A DNA stretch of 64,000 nt from an uncultured Collinsella sp. (GTDB taxonomy: Bacteria > Actinomycetota > Coriobacteriia > Coriobacteriales > Coriobacteriaceae). A program made the translations under genes and the position numbers. The stretch spans positions 39,255 to 103,254 of the forward strand of contig UQIN01000005.1 in assembly GCA_900541035.1 (NCBI GenBank), given 5' to 3'. The notes under the pieces are model-generated. The model had not been told where the DNA came from. It worked only from the letters and a program-made list of their open reading frames with translations, and ran no database searches. This document shows positions 43,422 to 53,388 of this stretch, piece by piece (the first letter of the stretch is position 1; every line of letters starts with the position of its first letter).

Positions 43422-43450
43422 TTGCCCAACTTCGACTGTTTGGTTACTAT
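43422..43450 (+). promoter_or_regulatory. tRNA-Ser promoter
   Basis: TTGCCC (43422-43427), 17-bp gap, TACTAT (43445-43450). Upstream, a strong orphan Shine-Dalgarno-like AAGGAGG (43384-43390) has no gene behind it. Confidence 0.65.
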
Positions 43451-43464
43451 AGAACGGCTGTTAC

Positions 43465-43555
43465 GGAGAGCTGACCGAGAGGCCGAAGGTGCTCGCCTGC
43501 TAAGCGAGTATGCCCCAAAAGGGCATCTGGGGTTCGAATCCCCAGCTCTCCGCCA
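43465..43555 (+). tRNA. tRNA-Ser(GCT)
   Basis: Class II tRNA with a long variable arm (TGCCCC-AAAA-GGGCA). Anticodon GCT in the loop CTGCTAA. Acceptor GGAGAGC / GCTCTCC, G73, encoded CCA. Confidence 0.96.
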
Positions 43556-43569
43556 GTATGAATTGAAAG

Positions 43570-43595
43570 AAGGGCTCCATTTGGGGCCCTTTTTG
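43570..43595 (+). terminator. tRNA-Ser terminator
   Basis: AGGGCTCC-ATTT-GGGGCCCT hairpin followed by TTTTTG. Confidence 0.8.
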
Positions 43596-43609
43596 CTATC
43601 AAGAACGTA

Positions 43610-43627
43610 AGCTGGGGATTCGAACCC
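43610..43627 (-). repeat. Inverted copy of the tRNA-Ser T-arm
   Basis: 18 bases exactly complementary to tRNA-Ser 43530-43547 (GGGTTCGAATCCCCAGCT), 62 bp downstream on the other strand. It is not part of a second tRNA. Confidence 0.75.
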
Positions 43628-43628
43628 T

Positions 43629-43662
43629 CAAAAAAGGAGGCATCCTTTCGGACGCCTCCTTT
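43629..43662 (-). terminator. Terminator of the D,D-carboxypeptidase gene
   Basis: AAAGGAGGC / GCCTCCTTT stem with an inner ATCC/GGA pairing; read on the minus strand it ends in TTTTTT. Confidence 0.85.
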
Positions 43663-43686
43663 CAGTGGGCTTATTATTCTTGCGCC

Positions 43687-45027
43687 CTACACCTTAGGAG
43701 CCTTGGCGACGGTCTCGCTTTCTGCTGTGAGCGGGCGGTTGTCGATGCGACGGCCCAAGCGATCGAGCTTCACAAGGAGCCATTCAATGGGATTCGGCCC
43801 TGCGCCTTCCTCGTCGGCAACTAGGTCCATGACGGCGATCTTGGTGCCGTCCTGCTTGAGCGTGACGCTACCCACCTTGTCGCCCACATGCACCGTGCCC
43901 GAAAGATCGTCGTAGCTAATCTTTTCGGTCACCTTGCCGGCAAGGGAAAACACGGTCGCTTGCGCCGTGGGATCGGCGAGTGTGGCGTCGATCGTCTTAT
44001 CCGTCCAGTCGGTTTGGCCAATGCGCGCCATAAGCGGGTTGCCGTTGGCGGTCTTTTCCTGTGTGTTGGCGATTGCGACCGTCACCTTGTGGCCGTAGTA
44101 CCAGTTGGCAAGGGTGGCGGTATCGGTAAAGCGCTGGTCGGTGGTGGTGGAGTTCAAAATAACGGTGTAGATCTCGTCGCCGTCGCGGTTGTAGGCGCTC
44201 GTAAAGCAATAGCCCGCGTCGTCGGTGGTACCGGTCTTGCCACCGATGTTGCCATCTTGGCCCAGCAAATAGTTATGCGTGTCCATGGAATGCGAATGGT
44301 CGGTGCCGTCGGCGCCCGTGACCTCGATCCAGGAATCCTCGCTCGCTACGACCTCGCGGATCGTATCGTTTTTCATGGCCTCCTGCATCATCAGCGCTAC
44401 GTCGTGTGCGGTTGAGTGCATATCGCCAGCCCACTCATCAAAGTCCAGACCATGCGGGTTTTCAAAAAGCGTACCGGTGCAGCCGAGCTTCTTAGCGCGC
44501 TCGTTCATGGCCTTCACAAAGGTTGCCTCGGCGTCTTTGGTCTTAGGCTCGATCTTCTTGCCCACATATTCGGCGAGCACGACGGCGGCGTCGTTGCCCG
44601 AGGGAATCATCAGGCCGCGCAGTGCCTGCTCCACGGTAAGCTCGTCGCCTTCGAGCAAGCCGGCGGTCGAATTACCCACGGTGGCTGCGGCGTTGCTCAC
44701 CGTGACCTTCTCGTCCATCTCGCAATTCTCGACGGTTAGGATTGCGGTCATGACCTTGGTGATCGAGGCAATCTTGACCTGCTCATCGGCGCCGCGCCCG
44801 TAGTAGACGGTGCCGTCTTTGCCCATGACGAGCGCATTGGTCGCATCGATATCGGGCAGATTTTCGGCCGTGATGCCGCGCGCATCGGCGGTTTTGCCGC
44901 AAACATTGTCGGTCGTGAGCACTTGGGCGCCGGCGACGGTGGGCACGCCAGCGGCAAGGGCGATAGCGCAGACAAAGCCGGCGGCAAGCTGGGCTGAGCG
45001 CTTTGCAAAAGAGGTGAGGGACTTCAC
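43687..45027 (-). CDS. Serine-type D-Ala-D-Ala carboxypeptidase (S11, DacA-like)
   Basis: Penicillin-binding protein that trims the terminal D-Ala of peptidoglycan stem peptides outside the membrane. Signal peptide (AAGFVCAIALAAGVPTVAGA), then SITK (SxxK), SGND (SxN) and GGKTGTTDDAG (KTG) in order, followed by a PBP5-type C-terminal domain. No C-terminal anchor helix is clear. I chose GTG 45027 (446 residues), since a minus-10 (TATACT) at 45071-45066 would place transcription start just upstream; the frame is open to an ATG at 45138. Divergent from the VanRS-like operon. Confidence 0.88.
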   Translation of the reverse strand: MKSLTSFAKRSAQLAAGFVCAIALAAGVPTVAGAQVLTTDNVCGKTADARGITAENLPDIDATNALVMGKDGTVYYGRGADEQVKIASITKVMTAILTVENCEMDEKVTVSNAAATVGNSTAGLLEGDELTVEQALRGLMIPSGNDAAVVLAEYVGKKIEPKTKDAEATFVKAMNERAKKLGCTGTLFENPHGLDFDEWAGDMHSTAHDVALMMQEAMKNDTIREVVASEDSWIEVTGADGTDHSHSMDTHNYLLGQDGNIGGKTGTTDDAGYCFTSAYNRDGDEIYTVILNSTTTDQRFTDTATLANWYYGHKVTVAIANTQEKTANGNPLMARIGQTDWTDKTIDATLADPTAQATVFSLAGKVTEKISYDDLSGTVHVGDKVGSVTLKQDGTKIAVMDLVADEEGAGPNPIEWLLVKLDRLGRRIDNRPLTAESETVAKAPKV

Positions 45028-45065
45028 GGATTTCGCTTTCGACGGGATGGTCTCTTCTGAAACTA

Positions 45066-45071
45066 GAGTAT
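45066..45071 (-). promoter_or_regulatory. Candidate minus-10 of the carboxypeptidase gene
   Basis: TATACT on the minus strand, about 40 bp before GTG 45027. No good minus-35 is visible. Confidence 0.4.
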
Positions 45072-45224
45072 ATCGTTTGCCGGCGTCGGCGATCATCGCG
45101 TGCGTGCGTGGCCCACATCCGCGCCCGAACGGGCACAAGGGTGCTTAAGGCCGACTTAATCACCCACGCTTGTTGTGTGTGACGGGCGCCCCCTCGGGCA
45201 TAATGGAGCGCGAGAGGAGCACGC

Positions 45225-45920
45225 ATGAACGAGCGCATACTGGTAGTTGATGACGAGAAGGCCATTGCCGACCTAGTGGGCATCTACCTTACAAAAGAAG
45301 GCTTTGACGTCCAGATTGCCTATAGCGGGGCCGATGCTGCCAAGGCAATCTTGGAGCAGGAGTTCGATCTGGCGCTGCTGGATGTCATGCTGCCCGATAT
45401 CGATGGGTTTGAGCTGCTGCGTACGATCCGTTCCAGCCATACCTATCCTGTGATCATGCTGACGGCGCGCGATGCCCAGCAAGACAAGATCGAGGGCCTT
45501 TCGCTTGGCGCGGACGATTACGTGGTTAAGCCGTTTCGTCCGCTGGAGCTCGTCGCGCGCGTGCACGCTCAGCTTCGCCGCTACACCAGCTACGGTAGCC
45601 GTGCACAGGCGGCTGAGTCGCCGACCATTCAGCTCGACGGCTTGGAGATCAACCGCGATGCTCGTTCCGTGACAGTGGACGGTTCACCGGTTCGCCTCAC
45701 GCCCACCGAGTATTCAATCTTGCTGTATCTGGTCGAGCATCGCGGCAGCGTGGTGGCCGTGGAGGACCTGTTCCGCGCGGTGTGGAACGAGGACTTTATG
45801 CCCGGCTCCAACAATACGGTGATGGTGCATATTCGCCACTTGCGTGAAAAGATCGGCGACGACGCACAAAAGCCACGCTTTATCAAAAACGTCTGGGGCG
45901 TCGGCTACATCATCGAATAA
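45225..45920 (+). CDS. OmpR/VanR-like response regulator
   Basis: 231 residues: receiver domain with DDEK, phospho-acceptor Asp in LALLDVMLPD, MLTARD and KPFRPLE; winged-helix output domain in the C-terminal third ending NVWGVGYIIE. Shine-Dalgarno GAGAGGAG. It is followed 26 bp later by its sensor kinase. Closest by feel to VanR/PhoB-type regulators. Confidence 0.92.
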   Translation: MNERILVVDDEKAIADLVGIYLTKEGFDVQIAYSGADAAKAILEQEFDLALLDVMLPDIDGFELLRTIRSSHTYPVIMLTARDAQQDKIEGLSLGADDYVVKPFRPLELVARVHAQLRRYTSYGSRAQAAESPTIQLDGLEINRDARSVTVDGSPVRLTPTEYSILLYLVEHRGSVVAVEDLFRAVWNEDFMPGSNNTVMVHIRHLREKIGDDAQKPRFIKNVWGVGYIIE

Positions 45921-45946
45921 CGCTTTTCGCTTGTGAGGATCTTGAT

Positions 45947-47185
45947 ATGACAAAAGACGATAGGCAAGCGTTCGAGGTGCCCGATCGGCTCTTTGAATAC
46001 GTGAGGTCGGTCGTCGACAACCGCGCGCTTGCAACGGTGCTGCTCTTTTTGCTGAGCCTGCTACTGATTGGCATCGACAACATCGTCGGAATCTTGGCGG
46101 TGCTGCTTGTCGGCTTTTTGCTGATCGATCGATTTGAGATCGTGCGCCGCTGCGTGGTGATTGGCGGCGCCGCGTGGGCCATGACGTTGGCGATTGGCGC
46201 CATGGCGCTCGGCGGCATCGAAGGGCCGGTGCTGTTCGATGCCGGCTTTGTATTCAACATGCTTGGCTTTGTGCTGGCGCTTGCCGCGTGCGTGCTGTTC
46301 TTGTGTGGCCGCGCCCTGTACTACCAGGGCTACGAGCAGGGCGAGCAGCATGCCGATTGTGTGCTGGCCGCTCGTATTCAAGATCGCCTGATCGATCACC
46401 CCGACACCTGGGATAACATCGACGGCGACTTCTTGGAGGTCGAGGGCGCCCTTAACCGCGTGCGTGACCGTGAGCGCAAGGTGCAGCAAGCTCTGCGTGA
46501 CGAGTCGCATCGCAAGGACGATTTGGTCACGTACTTGGCACATGACCTACGCACCCCGCTTGCCAGTGTGGTGGGCTATCTTTCGCTGCTGCAAGAGGCT
46601 CCCGAGCTGCCGGTTGAGCAACGTGCGCACTTTACGGGCGTGGCGCTCGACAAGGCGCACCGGCTCGATGCACTCATCGAAGAGTTCTTCGATATCACGC
46701 GCTTTGACTTCCACGATATCGTGCTCACGCGCGGCTATGTTGATCTGGGGTTGCTGCTGGCTCAGGTGGCTGACGAGTTCTATCCCATCCTCAACGAGCA
46801 GCATAAGGAAGCCCAAGTTGATATTCGCGAGGACCTGACGGTGCTCGTGGATGGCGACAAGATGGCTCGCGTGTTCAACAACATCATGAAAAACGCCGTC
46901 GCCTATAGCTATGAGGGCTCGACTATCACGATCGAGGCCGGGCGCCAAGACGATGGCAGCGTGCGCGTGCGCTTTATCAATCAGGGCGATCCTATCCCTG
47001 CGGCTAAGCTCAAGGTGATCTTTGAGAAGTTCTATCGCCTGGATGCGGCGCGTGCGACCAATCGCGGCGGCGCTGGACTGGGGCTTGCCATCGCCAAGGA
47101 GATCATCGCGGCACACGGCGGTACCGTTGCATGTGAATCGACGCCCGAACACACGATATTCACCATCGAGCTGCCCGCCGCATAG
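45947..47185 (+). CDS. VanS-like sensor histidine kinase
   Basis: 412 residues. Four or so membrane helices in the first 130 residues with no large external loop, a linker, then the H-box YLAHDLRTPLASVVGYL (phospho-His about residue 202), N-box NNIMKNAVAYS and G-box GAGLGLAIAKEI. The H-box is very like that of VanS (YLAHDLKTPL). The multi-helix sensor without an outside domain suggests sensing within the membrane, for example wall stress or lipid intermediates. Its likely partner is the preceding regulator. Confidence 0.9.
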   Translation: MTKDDRQAFEVPDRLFEYVRSVVDNRALATVLLFLLSLLLIGIDNIVGILAVLLVGFLLIDRFEIVRRCVVIGGAAWAMTLAIGAMALGGIEGPVLFDAGFVFNMLGFVLALAACVLFLCGRALYYQGYEQGEQHADCVLAARIQDRLIDHPDTWDNIDGDFLEVEGALNRVRDRERKVQQALRDESHRKDDLVTYLAHDLRTPLASVVGYLSLLQEAPELPVEQRAHFTGVALDKAHRLDALIEEFFDITRFDFHDIVLTRGYVDLGLLLAQVADEFYPILNEQHKEAQVDIREDLTVLVDGDKMARVFNNIMKNAVAYSYEGSTITIEAGRQDDGSVRVRFINQGDPIPAAKLKVIFEKFYRLDAARATNRGGAGLGLAIAKEIIAAHGGTVACESTPEHTIFTIELPAA

Positions 47186-47288
47186 CCAGCGTGCCCTTAC
47201 AAACACTTGACAATGCGCTCACGTGCATATGAGCCGCGATTTCTACTATCGATACTGCTGAATTGATATCGATGTGGAGGTATGCGGT

Positions 47289-48164
<876 letters not shown>

Positions 48165-48228
48165 TACCATCTAGTATAGGCACCTTTAGGGTTAAGATGC
48201 GGTCATGTCGGCCGCAAAGGGGTTCAAC

Positions 48229-48957
48229 ATGATCTATTACGTCGAGGACGATGACAACATCAGGGATTTGACGGTCTATGCGCTGCGCAAGCAGGGGATC
48301 GAGGCCGAAGGCTTTTCGTGCGACGGTGAGTTTAAGGCTGCCGTGGCGCGACGGGTACCCGATGCCGTCCTGCTCGACATCATGCTGCCCGATACCGATG
48401 GCTTGGCGATTATGCGTCGCCTGCGCGCCGATCGCCTGACGGCGACGGTGCCCATCATGATGCTTACCGCCAAGGATACCGAGCTCGACAAGGTGATGGC
48501 GCTCGATGGCGGTGCCGACGATTACCTGACTAAGCCGTTTTCGCTCATGGAGCTTGCGAGCCGCTGCCGCGCACTGCTGCGTCGCGGCGGCATGGTCAAA
48601 CAGGCGAGCGATGTGCTCAGCGTGGGCGACATCGTGCTCTCGCCCAGTCATCGCGAGGTAACCGTTGCCGGCGAGCCGCTTAAGCTCACCCTGCGCGAGT
48701 TCGACCTGCTCGAGTACCTCATGCGCAAGCCCGGCGTTGTCTTTACCCGCGAGTCGTTGCTGCAGAGCGTGTGGGGCTGGGACTTCGACGGCGGTTCGCG
48801 CACCGTTGACGTGCACGTGCAGACGCTTCGCCAAAAACTGGGCGAGCATGCCAGCGCCATCGAGACCGTACGCGGCGTGGGCTACCGCTTGGCCGAGCCT
48901 TCTGCCGGTGATGGTGCCGAAGGTGACGACACCGCGGCCACCGCATCGGAGGAGTAA
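48229..48957 (+). CDS. PhoB/OmpR-type response regulator
   Basis: 242 residues: EDDDN acidic pocket, Asp in LLDIMLPDTDG, MLTAKD, KPFS, and a winged-helix domain with VHVQTLRQKL and RGVGYRL. Start at ATG 48229 because AAAGGGG precedes it by six bases. The context after pstB and before a PhoR-like kinase suggests phosphate control. Confidence 0.9.
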   Translation: MIYYVEDDDNIRDLTVYALRKQGIEAEGFSCDGEFKAAVARRVPDAVLLDIMLPDTDGLAIMRRLRADRLTATVPIMMLTAKDTELDKVMALDGGADDYLTKPFSLMELASRCRALLRRGGMVKQASDVLSVGDIVLSPSHREVTVAGEPLKLTLREFDLLEYLMRKPGVVFTRESLLQSVWGWDFDGGSRTVDVHVQTLRQKLGEHASAIETVRGVGYRLAEPSAGDGAEGDDTAATASEE

Positions 48958-48960
48958 CCC

Positions 48961-50385
48961 GTGGTCTTCGCCCCCCAGGGAAAACATACGCTGTCGCACC
49001 GCGTTTTTGTGACGATCTTTGTCTGTGCCATGGCGGTTATCGTGGCGTTTACGGTGCTGGGTGCGTTCTTTGTGCAAAACACCTTGGCGGATGCCACGAG
49101 TGCCAACCTGGCGCAGGAAACCGAGCTCATTGCTGCCGCCCTCGACGAGCAGCAGGAGCCCATCCCGTTCTTGCGTAGCCTCGATCGCGAGGACTTGCGC
49201 ATCACGCTGATTAACAAGGATGGATCGGTTGCCTACGACAACGAGGCGTCGCCTTCCACACTGCCCAACCATGGCGATCGCCCCGAGGTCATCGAGGCCT
49301 TTGAGAGTGGTTCGGGTTCCGCGGAGCGCGCAAGCTCTACGCTCGACGAGATTATGCTGTATCGCGCCGTCGCCCTTGATAACGGCCAGGTTGTCCGCTT
49401 GGCGCAGGCCCAGCCTGGCGTTGCGGCGATTTTGCTGTCGATGGTGGCGCCGATGCTGCTTATCGCAGCAGCGGGTGCGGTACTCTCGTTTTTTATGGCG
49501 CGCCGCGAGTCCCGTGCCATTATCGCGCCGCTGCAAGAGGTGGATTTGGACCACCCACGCCGTAGCTATGAGCACGCCTATGCCGAGATGGTCCCCATGC
49601 TTGAGCGTATCGAGTCGCAGCGCCAGGAGCTCAAGCGCCAAATGGCGGTGCTAGCGGACAACGACCGTATGCGCCGCGAGTTCACGGCGAATATCACTCA
49701 TGAGCTCAAGACGCCGCTTACGGCGATTTCGGGCTATGCCGAGCTCATCGCAAACGGCATGGTCGAGGGCGAGGATGACCTGCGCAACTTTGGCGGTCGC
49801 ATCTATCGTGAGGCGGGCCGTTTGGCGGCGCTCGTCAACGACATCCTTACGCTGTCTAACTTGGACGAGGCCGAGCGTGCAACTGAGGGCGAGGCGGTGC
49901 CCATTGGGTCCACGGAGCCTATTGAGCTCTCGCGTGCCATCTACGCGGTTGAGCAGCGTCTTGAACAGGTCGCCCGTCAGGCGAATGTGACGATAAGTCA
50001 TGAGACCAAGCCTGTGGTCATCGAAGGCGTGTCGCGCTTGATTGACGAGCTCATCTATAATCTGGCAAGCAACGCCATCCGCTACAATCGACCCGGCGGT
50101 ACGGTTACGCTGCAGTGCGGCACCAACGACGAAGGCCATCCGTTCCTCGCGGTCGCCGACACGGGAATCGGTATTGCGCCTGAAGAACAGGGCAAGGTAT
50201 TTGAGCGGTTCTATCGCGTGGACAAGAGTAGGTCCAAGGCGCGCGGCGGAACCGGTCTGGGGCTTGCCATTGTCAAGCATGCGGCCCTGTATCATCACGC
50301 CACGCTCGATCTGTCGAGCGAGTTGGGCGTGGGAACCACCATTACGGTGACGTTTCCCATACAGCAGGACGAGCCATTCGCATAG
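48961..50385 (+). CDS. PhoR-like sensor histidine kinase
   Basis: 474 residues. Helix 1 (about 16-40), an external domain of about 120 residues, helix 2 (about 158-180), H-box FTANITHELKTPLTAISGYAELI, N-box YNLASNAIRYNR, G-box GGTGLGLAIVKHA. The HELKTPL motif and layout match PhoR/WalK-type kinases. GTG start three bases after the regulator stop. It ends at a terminator. Confidence 0.9.
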   Translation: MVFAPQGKHTLSHRVFVTIFVCAMAVIVAFTVLGAFFVQNTLADATSANLAQETELIAAALDEQQEPIPFLRSLDREDLRITLINKDGSVAYDNEASPSTLPNHGDRPEVIEAFESGSGSAERASSTLDEIMLYRAVALDNGQVVRLAQAQPGVAAILLSMVAPMLLIAAAGAVLSFFMARRESRAIIAPLQEVDLDHPRRSYEHAYAEMVPMLERIESQRQELKRQMAVLADNDRMRREFTANITHELKTPLTAISGYAELIANGMVEGEDDLRNFGGRIYREAGRLAALVNDILTLSNLDEAERATEGEAVPIGSTEPIELSRAIYAVEQRLEQVARQANVTISHETKPVVIEGVSRLIDELIYNLASNAIRYNRPGGTVTLQCGTNDEGHPFLAVADTGIGIAPEEQGKVFERFYRVDKSRSKARGGTGLGLAIVKHAALYHHATLDLSSELGVGTTITVTFPIQQDEPFA

Positions 50386-50410
50386 CGATACAACATAGAT
50401 ATTGATGTAG

Positions 50411-50444
50411 ACGCCGCATTTGACTTTCGGGTGCGGCGTTGTTG
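50411..50444 (+). terminator. Terminator after the PhoR-like kinase
   Basis: ACGCCGCA / TGCGGCGT stem, 13-base loop, TGTTGT tail; the T run is weak. Confidence 0.65.
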
Positions 50445-50580
50445 TGCAATTTTACGATTGCTTCCGACATTTTTACAGAAGAGCCTGTTTCTTATGTATA
50501 GAGTTTGGTCTCGGTAAAAAGATGCGATAACATACGGACAGTTTTGTCAATCCGAACTGGGGAAATGAAAGGCAAGCTGC

Positions 50581-51237
50581 ATGACCCTTCTCGAACTGTT
50601 CCAGCTGCTCAAAAAGCACCTCAAGCTGGTCATCACCCTTCCGGTGGTCTGCGCGATCGCCATGGGCATCGTGTCCTTCGCTGCGATGGACAACACCTAT
50701 ACCGCGACGACGAGCATGTACATTCTCGCCAAGACTGACGATAGCGGTCAGATGAGCTACAACGATCTCTCGGCGAGCCAGATGCTTTCCAACGATATCG
50801 CCACGCTGCTGGATAGCGATAGCGTTAAGAGCGGCGCCGCCAAGGAACTGGGCCTCACCGATCTGGATGACTACAAGGTGTCTGTTTCCTCCGAGACCAC
50901 CACGCGTGTCATTACGCTTTCGGTTACCGGCACCGATGCCAAGGAGACGGCTGAGGTCGCAAAGGCCATAGCTAGTTCGGTGAGTACGGTCGCTCAGAAC
51001 GTCGGCGCTGCCCAGAGCATCAACGTTATCGACGAGGCTAAGACCCCCGAAGCCCCCAGCGGCCCCAAGCGCACGCTGTATATTGCCGTCGCGTTCCTCG
51101 CCGGTATCTTTATCGCAGTTGCCTATGTCGTTTTGGCAGACATGCTCAATACCCGCATCCGCGGTGCCGAAGAGGCAGAAGAGCTCCTGGGTATTCCCGT
51201 TGTTGGCCGAATTCCGGCTATGAAAGGTGGTAAATAG
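50581..51237 (+). CDS. Wzz/CapA-like polysaccharide co-polymerase
   Basis: 218 residues with two membrane helices (about 20-40 and 165-187) around an external helical domain, the Wzz fold. The Pro-rich segment after AKTPEAPSGPKR before helix 2 is typical. In Gram-positives such a protein activates the separate tyrosine kinase encoded next, controlling capsule or exopolysaccharide length. No glycosyltransferases are adjacent, so the polymer cluster must be elsewhere. ATG at 50581 after AAAGGCAAG. Confidence 0.88.
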   Translation: MTLLELFQLLKKHLKLVITLPVVCAIAMGIVSFAAMDNTYTATTSMYILAKTDDSGQMSYNDLSASQMLSNDIATLLDSDSVKSGAAKELGLTDLDDYKVSVSSETTTRVITLSVTGTDAKETAEVAKAIASSVSTVAQNVGAAQSINVIDEAKTPEAPSGPKRTLYIAVAFLAGIFIAVAYVVLADMLNTRIRGAEEAEELLGIPVVGRIPAMKGGK

Positions 51238-51239
51238 GC

Positions 51240-51977
51240 ATGGCTAAGGCAAAGAACACCGATAAGCTCGTTGTACAGAATGCCGCCAAGACCCTTCTGG
51301 CCAACATCCGCTTTGCGAGCGTGGATGACCCCATTCGCACCATCACCGTTACCTCCTCGATTCCCAACGAGGGCAAGTCTACGGTTTCCATTAACCTTGC
51401 TCAGGCAATCGCCACGAGCGGCAAGTCCGTGCTCCTGGTCGAGGCCGATATGCGCCGCAGGTCCCTTTCCGATATGCTCGGCGTCCGTTCGCGCGGCGGA
51501 CTCTACGCGGTCCTGTCCGAGCAGATCTCCATCGACCAGGCAATCGTCGAGACGGGTCAGAAGAACTTCTACTTCCTCGATGCCGAGCCGCACATTCCCA
51601 ATCCTGCCGACATCATCGTCTCTCACCGCTTTGCCAAGCTGGTAAAGGCACTGTCCGCCAAGTTCCAGTACGTCATCTTTGATGCTCCCCCGGTCGGCAC
51701 TTTCATCGATGCTGCCGAGATCGCAAGTCTGACCGACGGTGCGCTTTTTGTCGTGCGTGAGGATTTCACCAAGCGCGAGGAGGCGCTCAACGCCATCGGT
51801 CAGCTCAAGAAGTCCGAGAAGGTCAAACTCATCGGTACCGTTATGAACTACTGCGAGACCGAGACCAGCGAGTACTACTATTCTTACTACACCAAGGACG
51901 GTAAGAAGGTAAAGAAGGGCTCTGGCGATCAGGGCGCTTCCAAAAAGGGTATCTTCACCAACCGAGCAAACGTTTAG
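51240..51977 (+). CDS. Bacterial tyrosine kinase (CapB/YwqD-type)
   Basis: 245 residues. Walker A SSIPNEGKST, Walker A' VLLVEADMRR, Walker B VIFDAPP, and a C-terminal Tyr cluster (SEYYYSYY) for autophosphorylation. Partner of the preceding Wzz-like protein. Two bases separate the genes. Confidence 0.93.
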   Translation: MAKAKNTDKLVVQNAAKTLLANIRFASVDDPIRTITVTSSIPNEGKSTVSINLAQAIATSGKSVLLVEADMRRRSLSDMLGVRSRGGLYAVLSEQISIDQAIVETGQKNFYFLDAEPHIPNPADIIVSHRFAKLVKALSAKFQYVIFDAPPVGTFIDAAEIASLTDGALFVVREDFTKREEALNAIGQLKKSEKVKLIGTVMNYCETETSEYYYSYYTKDGKKVKKGSGDQGASKKGIFTNRANV

Positions 51978-51994
51978 TTGATTAAGGCCGACCT

Positions 51995-52645
51995 ATGCGT
52001 GACATTCATTGCCATATTTTGCCGGGTGTAGACGACGGCGCCGCCGATCTCGATGAGAGCTTGGCGATGCTTGAGGCTGCCAAGCGGGCCGGCGTTACCA
52101 GGATTGTCTGTACTCCGCACTGTCGTGATCCTTACTTTGATTACGACAAAATGTGGGATGCCTTTGAGCTGCTGCGTGATAACGCAGATGGTTTTCCGCT
52201 TCAGATGGGCTTTGAGGTCAACCATCGTAAGCTTGTCGAGCTTGGTATTGATGCCGCGGAGCACTTGCATTTCGATGGGACCAACGAGTTTCTGCTCGAG
52301 CTTTCGACGCATGCCGATGCGTATGCGTTTAGAGAGTACGAGAACACGATTTACGATTTGCAGTGCCGTGGCTACCAGGTGATCATCGCTCATCCTGAGC
52401 GCTATCGTGCGGTTCAAAAGGATGTAAGCGTGGCGGAGCGTCTGGTCGATATGGGCTGCAAGCTGCAGGCTTCGGCGGACTTTATTGCCGGCGGTCGCTT
52501 TGGTCGCGAGAAAAAGCCGGCACAGCGTCTGTTTGATCAGAACCTGTACAGTTTCATCGCGAGCGATGCCCATAACGTGGGTCATTACGATTGCCTGGCG
52601 AAGGCTCGCGCGAAGTTTAGCGTGCGCGGAGCCCATTTTCGCTAA
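51995..52645 (+). CDS. PHP-type tyrosine phosphatase (CpsB/YwqE)
   Basis: 216 residues, polymerase-and-histidinol-phosphatase fold binding Mn2+. Metal ligands in MRDIHCHILPGVDDG, TPHC, the IAHPERY segment and SDAHN. It should dephosphorylate the kinase encoded upstream. Third gene of the three-gene capsule-regulation module. Confidence 0.93.
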   Translation: MRDIHCHILPGVDDGAADLDESLAMLEAAKRAGVTRIVCTPHCRDPYFDYDKMWDAFELLRDNADGFPLQMGFEVNHRKLVELGIDAAEHLHFDGTNEFLLELSTHADAYAFREYENTIYDLQCRGYQVIIAHPERYRAVQKDVSVAERLVDMGCKLQASADFIAGGRFGREKKPAQRLFDQNLYSFIASDAHNVGHYDCLAKARAKFSVRGAHFR

Positions 52646-52684
52646 AATCTGTCCCTAACGTTCGCATTGAATGAAGGGGCAGCC

Positions 52685-53185
52685 ATGGATATCCAGCTTA
52701 AGACGGGATGCTTTGATGACGCGGCGTTGGTGCGCCGCGTCGTTTTTATGGACGAGCAGGGCTACGAGAATGAGTTCGACGCTATCGACGAGGATCAGAG
52801 CTGCATTCATGTGACGCTCTATGTAGACGGCGAGCTTGCCGGTTGCTCGCGCGTGTTTCCCGAAGAGCTTGAGCGCGCGGCAGATTCAGAGGCTCCGGTT
52901 TCGCCGGCGTGCGACTTGGACGAAGGCGTCGCAGCGGGGGAGACCTATATTATGGGGCGCGTGGCTGTGCTGCCGAGCATGCGCCGTCGCGGTCTGGCGA
53001 GCAAGATCGTCGAGGCCAGTGATGCCGCCGCGCGTGATGTCGGTGCCAAGCTCATAAAACTGCATGCGCAGGAATACGTGCTGCCGCTCTATGTAAAGGC
53101 GGGCTACACGCAAATTGCCCCGGTGGACTACGAAGACGAGGGCCAGCCTCATGCCTGGATGGCCAAGCGCGTAGATGGCAGATAG
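52685..53185 (+). CDS. GNAT family N-acetyltransferase
   Basis: 166 residues. Opening strand with VFMDEQGYENEFDAIDEDQ, then the acetyl-CoA site MGRVAVLPSMRRRGLAS. ATG 52685 with GAAGGGGC upstream. The N-terminal VRxxVFxxEQ pattern points to the ElaA/YjcF-like group; substrate unknown. It may be expressed with the capsule genes or from its own promoter. Confidence 0.88.
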   Translation: MDIQLKTGCFDDAALVRRVVFMDEQGYENEFDAIDEDQSCIHVTLYVDGELAGCSRVFPEELERAADSEAPVSPACDLDEGVAAGETYIMGRVAVLPSMRRRGLASKIVEASDAAARDVGAKLIKLHAQEYVLPLYVKAGYTQIAPVDYEDEGQPHAWMAKRVDGR

Positions 53186-53332
53186 GGACGTTCCTTTCCT
53201 GCCGGCAGTTTGGGACACTCCTTGGCAATTGGCGCATCAGAGCGCTCGGACATACAGTTTTTCGATTCCGTATGTATATATGCGCGCTAATGGGTTATAA
53301 AATCTAAGTCTGAACATAGCAGGTCTGCGATG

Positions 53333-53358
53333 CGGCTCGGGCAACCGGGCCGTTTTTT
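53333..53358 (+). terminator. Terminator-like hairpin in the htpG leader
   Basis: CGGCTCGG-GCAA-CCGGGCCG (8 bp, one G-U) followed by TTTTTT. It ends 30 bp before the htpG ATG. A minus-10-like TATAAA (53295-53300) lies upstream of it and no promoter is visible between it and htpG, so it may be an attenuator. Confidence 0.65.
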
Positions 53359-53388
53359 GCGGACGGGGGTAGCGCGAAAGGACTGCAT

